Origin: Lentinus brumalis | Taxonomy: Eukaryota; Basidiomycota; Agaricomycetes; Polyporales; Polyporaceae | Length of the DNA: 64,000 nt | Direction of reading: 5' to 3' | NCBI GenBank assembly: GCA_001792895.1 | Contig: MARA01000028.1 | Coordinates: forward strand, 62,001-126,000 | In this document: one piece after another, positions 45,583 to 57,500 of the stretch | Numbering within the stretch: position 1 is the stretch's first letter | Layout: the number at the start of each line of letters is the position of its first letter | Translations under genes and position numbers: made by a program | Notes under the pieces: generated by a model | What the model was told of the DNA's origin: nothing | The model's input: the letters and a program-made list of their open reading frames with translations, nothing else | Database searches by the model: none

Positions 45583-48090
45583 ATGCAGACCAGCATGTCG
45601 CATTCTGCAGCAATACCCATCAACGGCAAGGTGCACCGGAGGAGGTCGAGTAAGGACGAGGACGACGACTTCCCGAGTTCGCAATCACCCCCGGCCACGG
45701 CCCCGCTGCCTCAATACTTCTCGCTGAACGACTCGCCACCTAAAGAGAACGGCGGGTGGGCATCGTCGAACTCGCGCGTAACGTCGACCCCGCCCGCAAT
45801 CACGGTATCGCAGTCCTTCCCCTCCCACCCGGCATCCGCTGGCCCCTACCGCACTACGTTCGCCGCGCCGCGTCCGCCATCTCTGAATGGCACGTCTTCG
45901 TCCTTTGGCCACACAAACGGCCGTCACCAGCCTCCAGCCATGCGCCAGTCCTTCTCTCTGCCTGCCTCCAACAACTCTCATTCGCGCACGCGGTCGGTGT
46001 CCGGGCCCTTCTCGCCCATCACTCCTTCGCCCCTCTCCGCGTCATTCCCTCCGCAACAACTCGCTATGCCACCACAATACAAGATGTCTGCCTCGAACAC
46101 TGCCCCCGAGCTGCACCAGCCCACCTCTCCCGTCGACGGTGCCCCCAAAGCCGTGCCTGCTCGGAGGCATTCGCGCATCCACTCGCGCAATCTGTCCGTA
46201 TACTTTCCGCGCCCTGGCTCGCTCCCCTCGACGACGATCGCGGAGGATGGCGCGCAGGAACTGGACTTCAGGCCCGAGGAGAGCGTACCTATACCCAGCG
46301 CGTCCCCCGGCCCCGGGCAGCGGTCGTTCCGCGAGGGCTTCACGTTCGGCGCGCGACCGCCCTCGTCTGCGTCCCCCGCGCAGCCGTCGTCCGCTGGGGC
46401 ATCTCGACGCGGACACCACCACAAGCACTCGCTGTCGCACAACTTCTTCTCGTTCCTCGAGCCTGGCGCCCAGAGCAGCCCTGGCGACTTGCACACACAA
46501 CCGACGCCCATGCCGGTGAGTCCCTGGGCACCGATATCGCCGTTCCCTAGCTCGCAGTCGATGAGCTCCATGGACGGGGAGAAAGCGGCCGTGAACGGGC
46601 GACCAACGACCGCGACACAGTCACGCGCGAAGAGCCCGATAGGCAAGATCCGCGCGTCCTCGCAGATGTCGCCCGTGGCCGTGGCTGCTGCAGTCTGGCA
46701 GTTTGTGCTCGGCGCGTGGTTGTGGATAACAGGACAGCAAGTCGGCTCGCTCTCGTGCACGGGCCTGGGCTACTGGGTCGTGTTCGACGCGTTCGGAGTC
46801 GCGGTTGGCCAGATTCTCCCGAGTTATCTTGCGGGTCCGAGTATGCGCGCGGAGATGCGACGTCCGTACGGGTGCGTGTTTCTGGCTTCTGCCCGGGTGC
46901 GTCCTTTTGACTGACGGCCGGAGCAGGAACGCACGGGTGGAGACAGTCATGACGTTCGCGCAGTCAGTATACCTGATCTTCACGTCGGTGTACGTATGCA
47001 AGGAGACGGTTGAGCACATACTGCTCTCGTCTGGGGAGGGCCACCATCATCATCACGGGGACGAGACGGCTTCAGTGTTTGGGTGCGTGTCGCGTTGGTG
47101 TGCAGCGCGTTTGAAGATATTCATGACATTGGTGCAGGATTGAGTTTCCTGTTCGCCTGCTACTTGTCACCCTCGTTTCTCTCCTCTCCACAACTATCTT
47201 GTTCAACAATAATGCCAAACTTGTCAGCAGTGAGTCTTCATATGTATACAGATGTTCTACGCGACGCACTCGCTCATGCGAATTCGACCCTAATAGCTGC
47301 GGGTAATCGCATACCCTCATTAGCATCCCTGCTCCCCACACGCTCCCGATACCGTGCATCTGCGCTCGCATACCCCGTCCCCCTCAACAACCTACTCACA
47401 AATCCATATGCACTCGCACCCATATGCTTCACCCTTGCTGTCCTCTTCACCGCAACATCACTTCCACTGTACGTGTTCTCAACCTTGATCAGGTGCGCCG
47501 ACTGAAAGCTGTTCGTACGCAGACGCCAACACCGACCTTTTGACCTCATCCTCGCCGGGGTTGAGACTCTGGTCACCTTCAACATCGCATACCGCGCCGC
47601 CGTCGCACTCGGCGCAGTCCTCCTGCAGACGTCCCCCGCACGGGGACTCGCAGGCGGACGGATGGAGGCCTTCCTCCGTGCCATGCGTGAGGTCAGTCCC
47701 CTGCTCAGTCCTCTCCGACCTTCCCATCTCTGATCACCTCTTTATGCTGTCTGTTGCGCCGTGTAGATCGAGCGCCACCCTCAAGTCCTGCACCTTCCCG
47801 CGCCGCACATCTGGCAGCTCACTCCAAGTCTCGCCGTCTCGGACGCGGACACCGTCTCGCCCTACTCGTCCGGGTCGGCCGCGAGAGCGCTCGACAAGGC
47901 GCAGGGCCCCGCGCAGTCGCTCGTCGTGACGCTCGAGCTGCACGTCCGGCACGACCTCGAGGACGCGGAGGTGCTCCGGCTCACGCGGTGGGCATGGGAG
48001 CGGTGCGTGCATGCCCTCCATTTCGGGACGAGGGGTGGCGAGGGTGGCGACGGCGAGGCGGAGGTGACGGTTGGAATTGTAAAGGGCTAG
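45583..48090 (+). CDS. Cation diffusion facilitator (zinc transporter) with long disordered N-terminus
   Basis: Zn2+/H+ antiporter-type membrane protein of the CDF family, probably an endomembrane zinc transporter (Msc2/ZnT-like). Residues 1 to about 360 are Ser/Pro-rich and disordered, with Arg-Ser-rich phosphorylation-type patches. Membrane spans then begin (VAVAAAVWQFVLGAWLWITG, YWVVFDAFGVAVGQILPSYL, and after an intron VETVMTFAQSVYLIFTSVYV). A His-rich loop GHHHHHGDE at about 47040 follows, typical of CDF zinc loops, then further spans (LLVTLVSLLSTTILF, PLNNLLTNPYALAPICFTLA). The cytosolic C-terminal domain has RHPQVLHLPAPHIWQLTPS and VTLELHVRHDLEDAEVLRL, and ends VGIVKG at 48090. About four introns. 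A second in-frame ATG at 45595 could be the start. Confidence 0.82.
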
Positions 48091-48503
48091 CTAGGCTTAC
48101 GGTCGTTGTGCCGCTGCGTGATTGAGAGCGAGAAGGATGTAGGATGCGCTGCGGCTCGATGTGGAGGGACATCGTGGTTGGATATATGATACCGATGATA
48201 GGTTATACCTCGTAATGACATGGGTGGATTGTCGAAGCCTGCTGTCGACCGCGGTAACGCTGGTTTGTCGCATATATGCCGCGGCGAGACCGCGCGCATT
48301 GGTCGTAAGGAACGTCCCGTATGTCATTAGTGTCGTGAGAGCATAGTAGGTACGTATGATACACAGAAATCTGCACAGTGAGGTAACAACATATAGAAGG
48401 TGAAACTGAAGATATGCGTGGTTGTACATCGATAGCAGCAGGATGTCGTGAGCGAGCAAGGCCATACAGTAACATGATATACAAATCCAAAGTCCAATAA
48501 TCA
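48091..48503. other. Convergent intergenic region
   Basis: Short gap between the CDF stop (plus) and the last exon of the giant gene (minus). No gene seen. Confidence 0.5.
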
Positions 48504-51500
48504 TTACCGGTGTAGAGAGTCGCGAGGAGAACGAGGTCCGAACAAGCCCGGACTGCCCTGAGACGGTGCGAGCAAGTGCTCCACGGTCACACTGGGAGGG
48601 GACGGTTGGAACGCAGGGTTGGCTGTATGCGATATTAGCCACTATTCAAAGCGGGAGTCGATTCACTCACGTTGCCACGTCGCCCAAGATTGTGTGGTCG
48701 GTGCGGGTTCGGCAGGAGGGGGCTGGGGAGCCGCAGCGCCTTGCGACCGTCGGGCCCGCCGCGATCCACGTGTATGGATAGTCCGCCATGCGCTGGGAGC
48801 TGGCTGCGGCACTTCCGGCTCCGGTTCCGGCGCTGGAGCAGGTTCTTGAGCGGCCGCGGCGTCGGTGGGAACGCACGTCATGGCCGGTTTCCTGAGCTTA
48901 TGGTGAGCATGGTGGATCCTCGTTGCGCAGACTGAACACGTACCAGCTAGGATCAAACTCGCCACCGGGTCCGTACTTGGACTTGAACTGCAGAAGTTCC
49001 CCGATTTGGCTATAGGACGTATTCGTGAGCAGTTGAAGTGCGTGTCTCGGAGTAAGTACTCACTATTCGAGATTTCTCTTGTCCTCCCGGAGCTTGCCGA
49101 CTTCGCTGAGAAGCATGCGAACCTCCGTCGCCAAGGAACGGCTGAACTCTTCCAAGTACTGCCAAGGCACGATTAGTCTATACTGCAAGCGCAGGATGGA
49201 TGAATGTACTTACGCCTTGAACATTGTAAGGAACCTGTTCGTGCGCAGTAGCTTTGACGGCGTCGATGGTCTCCTGCTTGTGTTGCTCGCAATCCGCTCG
49301 CCAACCTGGATTGCATACGTTAGCCGAACTATGCCTTGCAAGTCCAGCGAAACCCACCTTCCGCCATCTGCCTGATAGTCTCCTCATAAGCTGCCCGTTG
49401 CGCCTCGATGGCGTCCAGAGCGGCTCGTTGATCTAGATGATAAGGATGAGCCATGAGGTGTGTGAATCGAATGCAACATATCTGTACTGACTTGAGCGGA
49501 GTTCTTCCTGAAGCTCGTTCTTGCACTGAATTTGTTCGGAGAGCATCTGAGCCTGGTTCTCGAGAATCTGCTGAAGCATGTTGCGCGTCTGGGCATCCTC
49601 GGCGTCCTTCTGCTCCCAGCGGTTCTGCTTGACCTCCCACCGCTCGTCCATGAGCTGGCGTTTCTGCGCCATCTCATCACGCTGCTCGGTGACCAGATTG
49701 GTAAGGTCGCCAAGCTGATTGCGCATAGCGTCGCTGTGCTCAAGCATCTCGGCACGCTCTCGCTCGCGACGTTCAGCCTCATCTGTCGCCCGCGCCATCT
49801 TCTCGTCCTCGAGCTCCTTCCGCACTGCATTCAACTCAGCCTCCAGCGAGCGTATATGAGCTTGGTACTCCTCGTGCATCCTCGCCTTTTCAGCCGCTTC
49901 CTCCACCTGAGCCCGCTCGCGTTCGGCCTGCGCAGCCTCACGCTCACGCTGAAGCTCCTCGCGCTCTGCTCGCACGATCTCCTTAATTTCTTCGGCATGC
50001 AGAGAGGCAGCGCGCTGCACAGTCTCGACGAGAGAAACCGCATCGGAATCCATGGCAACAGCTGGAGAAAGCGTCTGGGGGACATCGCCCGCCGATACTT
50101 CGGGTACCGGCATCTGAACCGTCTCCGGAGCAGGAGGGGGCAGGAACACCGGCGGCTCACCAACCGGCGGCAATGTCGCAAGACGATCTTCCAATTCCTT
50201 CCAAACACCATCCCGACGCTGTATAGCTTCTTCGTCTCGTCGACGTTGGCTCTCCACGAACAGGCGTTCGCGCTCGTCCTCGTTCGCCCGGTAGTTGTAC
50301 TCCCGTTTCTCCTCTCCTTCTTGCAGGTCAAGGATAGTGTCATCCATGCGTCCCGCCAGGTCTTCGAATCGCTCCTGGCGCTCCCGCTCGTTGTCAGCGA
50401 AACCGACGTCACTTGGGCCTGAGTATGCGACCTCCATCCGATGGGCCGGATGCGAAGCCGGAGGGGCAGTCCTTGTTGGAGGACGAGGTGGTTCATGAAG
50501 CGTGGTAGGCGAAGCTCCCGGAACTCCTTCGTAGAGGGTCCCAGGACTCCCAGGACCCTCATGCACTACTGTTGGGATGGCCTCGCCATCTCTTGCAGGG
50601 GGAGCGACGATGGGAGTGTGATGAGCAATAATCGGCGTTGGTTCGACGACAACCGGTGTGGGCTGAGCGACTGTCGGAGCACCACTTGGTACTACAGGAA
50701 TGACCACCTGTTCGGTACCCGCCAGCTGTTCTCGAAGGGATCGCGGGGGTATCAGCGCGGGTCCGTCATGTATGGTGGGAGCGTGGGGGGTAGCCTATAA
50801 GCATCGTGCAGGTCGGAAGCAGCTGCGAAGCGGTGGGATGAGTTTCCTGTTCTGACAATAGATCATGGGCCGTGACTTGCCTACGCTCGGAGTACCGCTT
50901 CGCGGCTCATGCTCATCATCTGAGGTGTAAACGCGTTAACATGAGATCCAGGAGAAATTATTGCGTCACGTACGTTCAGTTTCATACTCGTGTCTAGTGA
51001 CTAGAGGAGTGTGAGTGACAGAAGAGTGAGTAATGGATTCCACATCGTCAATCATCGAACGTACCAGGTCTCGTTGAGGGTCGAGTTCTAGCTGACCCAG
51101 TGCGGTGTGTCCCCGGTGCAAGGACATGGCGAGGGCCTTCATCATCCTCGTCGTCGTAAGGACGGTGCATTTGATCGTCGTGCTCTGGTCCTTCCAAGTC
51201 GAGCATCGTCGGAGGACGATCAGCCCTACCATGACGGGAGGGCGATTCACGATGAGAGCGCCCTGTTGTTACGACGATGGGGAGTGATGGTGTTCCATGA
51301 GTTCGAGACGATCTTGGTCTGTCATAATCTTCGCGACGAGGTGACCGAGGTCGTGTTGTACGAGGGGACTCATAACGGTCGTCATCCTCATAAAGACGGG
51401 GGGAGCGTGACCGGCGGCCATGTCCACCGCCACCTTCGGACCGACGGGGGGAACGTGAACGAGGGCGAGGTCTGTCATGATCGTCATAATGGCGGGGGGA

Positions 51501-54500
51501 TCGTGAGCGAGTGCGATGTCCGTCGTGATCGTCATAATGACGGGGGGAACGGGAGCGAGGGCGAGGGCGAGGTCTGTCATGATCGTCGTAATGACGGGGG
51601 AACGGGAGCGAGGGCGGTATCTGTCATGGTCGTCATAATGTCGCGGGGAGCGTGAGCGAGGACGGCGTCTGTCATGGTCATCATAATGTCGCGGGGAACG
51701 TGAGCGAGGACGACGTCTGTCATGATCATCATAGTAAGGAGAGCGTGACCGGCGCCGATACCTGTCGTCGTCGCGCGGAGAGTAACGGCGGCCGGAAGGG
51801 TGATCAGGGCGATCCCTATCGTAAGCAGGATCATGACGGCGGGGAGAGCGCGAAAGGCGACGGTGCGGGTCACGCGGAGAATATCGCCTAGTTGAGCTTC
51901 TGCTGTGCGCTGAAGCAGGAAGCTCGATGACAGTGCGATGTGGAGAACCAGAATGTGAACGATGTGTGCGCACTGTAATGGGGACGGAGGTCTTGAAAAG
52001 TCGCGTCTCCCGGATGGTGATGTCCTGATGACCACAGGGGGCTGCACCCCAGGCATAGTCCCTGGGACGCCGCCAGGAGTAACAACAATTGTGGGCTGCT
52101 GTGGGGGTGGGCTTCGACTATGTGAACGACTATGTGAACGACTAGGGTGCACTATGACATGCGGCGAGTGGGTCCGACTAGGTGACCGAGAGTAAGATCG
52201 AGCACGGGTACGTCGCGAAGTGCGCCTGCTGGACGGTGTAGGCGAACGACGAATTGTCACCGTCGTGTGCGGCGGTGGTTCATGTTCACTATGTAGAGTG
52301 GGAGACGTCCTATGGGAATGGTGGGTAGGAACAGCAATAACCTGGGGTACACCAGGGGCCATAGGACCACCGAATCCCGGTTGGGGCATGTATTGCATAG
52401 GCGGTTGCATAGGCGGTTGTATGATGATAGGCGCAGGGCTAGTCGTTGTGGGTGGATGTGCAGGTCCCATGGTCGAGGCAGTAGGGTGCGGCTGATCGTG
52501 AACAGCTTGCTGGCCAGGCGTGACCACGACAGTGGCACCGGGGTGTGCGCCTTCCGCTAAAGGCCGGTGCTCATGCTCTGGGTAATACTCGTGCTCTCGC
52601 CGAGGTTCCTCATGTTCTCGTCGCGGGGATCGTCTTGGAGATCCCACCCTGCCTTCGTCGGGGGCGACAGCTTCCGCAGGGGACGGCGTCGGCCTATGCT
52701 CATGATCTGGACTTGAACTTGAGCTGCGACTGTGACCATGGCTTGGCCTTGAGGACGGAGGTATATTGATGACTGTCGCAGGCTGTCCGACGGGAGGGGG
52801 CACGATGGTGATTGGCGGCTGCTGCCCTCCCGCTCCCTGTTGCCTCTCGAAGCCAGGAGGAGGGATAACTGTCACCATATCGGGTTGGGACCGTGGGGAT
52901 CTGCTGCGTGGTGAACTACTCCTGGACGAGCCACTGGGAGGCGGAGGGACGAAACCCGAGGATGAGGAACGCGACACTGGATATGCTGGTCCAGGCTGAG
53001 GCTGAGGGAACGCGGGACCAGCCGGGTGGGGATATGTCCCTGGAGGAATGACAGGAGGCTGAGGTCCGCCCCACATGTGGGGTGGCGGAGGAATGACAGG
53101 AGTGTGGTCTGGAGACGGTGTTCGGCTATATGGGAACAGGCCGCCTGGCCGTACTCGGTCCGGCGCTACGTGGCCGGGGCCGGGGAACGGTACGAAACCA
53201 TGCGGGACTTGCGGGAACGCCCCTCCTGCTGGCGGTATGACGGTAGGGGTATGACAATGTTTGCAGGCCCAGCACCGACAGATCCTGGCGGAGGAACCCC
53301 AACCCCAACTCCTGGAAACCCACCAGGTAATCCTGACAGACGCATCAAGTTCATTCCATAAGTGTCTTCGACTTGATGTCAGTATGTCAACGCACCTTCG
53401 CGCCGCAACGCAGCAGCAATTTGATTCAAGAGCGGTATGACTTCGTCACGCGTCTGCTCCAGGCGTGCCGAAACACCCTGAATCTCAGCGTGCCTATCAT
53501 GCACATCTCGTTCCAACCACTGATTGAGACCTCTCAAGTAGTTGATGATCTCGCTCTGCTGCTCGAGGCCTGCGAGCTGCCCGTCTCGATTATCCTGCGA
53601 GAATGTATGTCAGCCACTGATAGGATACACACACCAAATGTCAATTACCCGAAGAAGAGCGAGAATGTCGTTGAATGCTGGAGGAAGCTGCACGACCGTC
53701 TACGAGACATGTGAGTCAAAGCACTCGCAACACTTGCATGGGCACTTACTGGACCAGGGCCAACCGGTATGAATTGAGGTTGTGGCGGCGGTGGCTGTCC
53801 AAAGGTCTCCCCGGGAGGAGGAACAGGTGCGGCTGCAGGCTGTTGAGGTGCAGGTTGATACCAGCTCTGCTGTGGCTCAGTGTCCACCGCAGGAGGCGCA
53901 GTGCCAGGCCTCGTAGGTTGGTCCTGACGCAACGTGAGTCAGTCTGTTAGTCGCGCCAATGAGTTGCTACATACCGTCTGCGCCGTGAAGAAACCATCCG
54001 TGCCGGGACGACGCTGCTGTCGGTGACCTCGTACATGTGCCTCAAAGTCAATATCAGGACCGCTTACAGGTCGTGCCCCTGCTCCGGTGGGTGTCGGTAT
54101 GACATGCGGCGGCTCAGTTTGACTGTCGCTTTCCGACGGCGCTACAGGTCCTGCTCTCGGATCACGGTGGACGCGTACAGGCGGAGGGCGTGTTCCAACG
54201 GGACGCCTAGTCTCACGGGGGAAAGTAGGACGCGTGATCGGGAACGTGCCGGGACGCTGGGGCAAATCGCCCTCAAAGACGGGACTGACACTGCGAGGTC
54301 GAGTCCTTTGTCCTGGACGGTATACCAACGGGATGAGAGGTGGCGGGGGCTGCACCTGACCCTGCGGCGGAGGCGGGCCAGACATCATGATCTCCATCAG
54401 CTGCTCGTCGAACGAAGGTCCTGCCTGACGAGGAATGGGTGCATGGATTGTAGGGGGCTCGCGACCTGCATCCTCGTGGGCCCTGGCAATGCGATCAAGC

Positions 54501-57500
54501 AGCGAGCGCGTCTCCGTGTCGACCGAGGAAGCAGCCTCTTCGTCTACTCGCGGCTGCACGCGAGCTCGGTCCAGGAGCCGCAGGAGGTTATCCTCGATTA
54601 AACGCAGTCTGTCGGCAAACTCATCCCAGCGATCCGCAGGAGCTGCAGCAGGTTGTGCCCGTGGCATGTCGCGGAGCTCGTCCAAGCGGCGATTCGTCGC
54701 GTCCTGTCCATCGAGCATAGAGGCAATCTGCTGACGGATGCCATCGAGGTTATCGCGCAAGGTGGCAAGCGAGATGGACGGCATTGGGCGTGCAGTGCCG
54801 CTTGACACCGACGACGGAGATGGTGAAGACGACAGAGGCGGCGGAGTAGGGCTGAGCGATGCAGTCAACCGCCGCGGAGGTACAGTAAGATGACCGAGGC
54901 CGATGTCGGACAACTCTTCAGATGGGGTGAGGGACGACGGAGGCGCAGAGGTGGGCGATGATGAGGTCGAGGCCTCCGGTGACGAGATCGGAGACGACGA
55001 GGGCCAAGACGGCGAAGCTGGAATGTCCATACCCATCGGGTATGATTCAGACTCCATCAGACTGAGGTCGTCAGAGTGGTGCGAAGACAAGAACGACATC
55101 GTCTCGCTCAACGTGTCGGGCGACAGAGGGACGCGAATGGGAGGCGGAGAAAGGGAGATCGCTCGGACGATCCTGGGACCTTCGCGACCCCGCGCGGGCG
55201 TAGACCTCTCAGACGCGATCTCTCCTCTGTACCTCGGGGACCTGGACGAGATGATGGTGCTGCCACCCACGGACTGATCCTTGCGCGGGACAGGAGGAGG
55301 GGCATCGGGGAACATCCTTTCGCGCAGGAGGGCCTCGAGATCTTCGAGCGTACCCTTGATGTCCTGAATGTCGCTCGCCATCTCCTTGCTCTCTGCGCCT
55401 CTCGCGTCGTTGACGTCGTTGAGATATTGCAGCAAACGGTTCACATCGTGGGTCAGGATATGACTTGGAGCATCCGAGGGGATTGTCTCGATGTTGGACG
55501 CGATGGAGGGAATGTTCCCGCTCGGCGTCGTGATGCTCAATCTCATGGATGCCGACGGGGTAGACGGGGAAGGAGATGGAGGAAGAGGCACGAACAGCGG
55601 CAATGCCTGCAGACGCTCAGTTAGCAATGAAACACAGTCCGCAAAAGAACAACCTACGGATGGCGGCCGGGTGGGAGGGTGATCCGACAGTCTAACAGAC
55701 TCGCTGGACGGTGTCGAGAGCAACGACGGCTCGGTCCTTAGATCCAGCTCAAACTCAGACGGCGCGATCCTGGAGGAGCTCATCGACACCGACGACACGG
55801 TCGAGATCGTCGACGGCGTACGCGACAACGTCACAGTCACAGCAGGAGGGAAGTCTCTCGGGACAGGCACGGGGTGGTCACGTCCGGAAGCAGCGACATG
55901 CTCGATTGCGTAGGCGTCAGCTCAGCGGAAGTAGGCGACACCTCCGACACGGGCGACGAGGGGCTGACTTCCGTGATTGGGGTGAGCATCGTCGACTCCT
56001 CCGAGGACACCGGGGTGCCACTCGGCCTGAGGAAGGATGTCTCAAAGGATATGTCGGGTCCTTCAGGGAGTGCTTGCGACGCCATGGAAGGCGACTCGCG
56101 CAGGAGAGACGACTCATACGACTGGTCGGTCTCTTGACCCCATGCAGAGTCAGGAATCGCAGGGCTCGAAGGAGTGTCCGGCTGAGAGACGGTCGACGGC
56201 ACCGAGGGTGTCAGCTGGCTAGAAGGCGTGGGCGTAATGGAAGACTCAGTTGGCGTAGAGACGTCCGTGAGCGAAATGGTGGGCTCGAGTTCGGTGAACA
56301 TATCAGACATGGGCGGGATGGGCGAAGGCCCAGGGATAGACTCCGTGGGCGACTCGTCTGTGAACTCAATCGTCGAAGGAGTCATGATAATGGACTCGTC
56401 GAGCTCCGAGGACGTCGGCGTTAGCTCCAGAGACGGCTCCGTAGCAGAGGTAGGCGTAAGCGTCGTCGGCGACAGAGCGCGTTCCGTGGGCGTATGCTCC
56501 GACGGCTCACTCGGGCTGTAACTGGAGGGCGGGAGAGGAATGTCCGCCTCGTCCAGCTCCATCTCACGCTGAACTGGTGAAGACGCTGACGACGGGATTG
56601 TCGGCATCTCCGAGGGAGCAGTGATGCTGATCTCGTCAGAGTCTGGAACCTTATCCTTGCACCTGCACTCTGCAGTCCTGAAGTCTGTCGACACCTCCGA
56701 CGGGCAGACCTCCGCTGTGATGTACTCCGTCGGCGCGGGGGTGGTACACACCGGCACCGTCTCGAACTCCGTTTCCGCGTACTCCGACGGACACTTCGGC
56801 GCGGTCTCATACTCCGTCTCACACACCAGCGCGGTCTCGTAATCCGAGAGTGACGGGATGGTCGAGAGACTCTTAAAGGATGCGGTGGAGGGCGACCGAG
56901 GCTCCGACTGAGTCTCGCTCCTGCTGTACGGTACGTCCAAGGAGTGTGTGAACGAATTCGACGATGGCGTCGGCGTGACGGAGCGGCTGCGCGACATCGA
57001 CCGCGACATGGTCGGGGTCGTACCCGTGCGAGAGTAGCTTTCGAGCGTGCTCAACGTATAGCTGTACGTGCCGGAGGAGTACGTGTTCTCCTTGTCTGAG
57101 ACCTCCTCTGAGTCGGTCGGGAAGGAGGGAACACTGTACGAGCGAGAATCGCGGGGGGTGCGCCGGCGAACTCCACCAGACCGAGTGAGGCTGCTGCGCG
57201 AGGGTGAGGTCGAGCTATACATTCTGCTCGAGCCACTATGAGAGTCGTGAGAATCTCCTAAATGTGACGCGGAGTCTGTACCGCGGTAAGAGAGCGTGGA
57301 GGTCACGATGTTCGTGCCCGAGCCTGACGCAAATTCGATCGACTCGTCGGTGACGAGCGCAGTGCCCGTTCCCGTTCCCGTCTTCGTCTCGGTGGTGGTG
57401 AGTGCGCGTGTGAAGGACGACGTGGAGTAGAAGCTTGACGTGGGCGTGCGCGTGTCTGGTGTAGACCGCGCAGAGAAGAAAGCCTCGTCGGACACCGAGC

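Noticed and set aside
51380..51760. CRISPR-like spaced repeats
   Set aside because: The units are contiguous, coding and in frame, with no unique spacers, and the context is eukaryotic.
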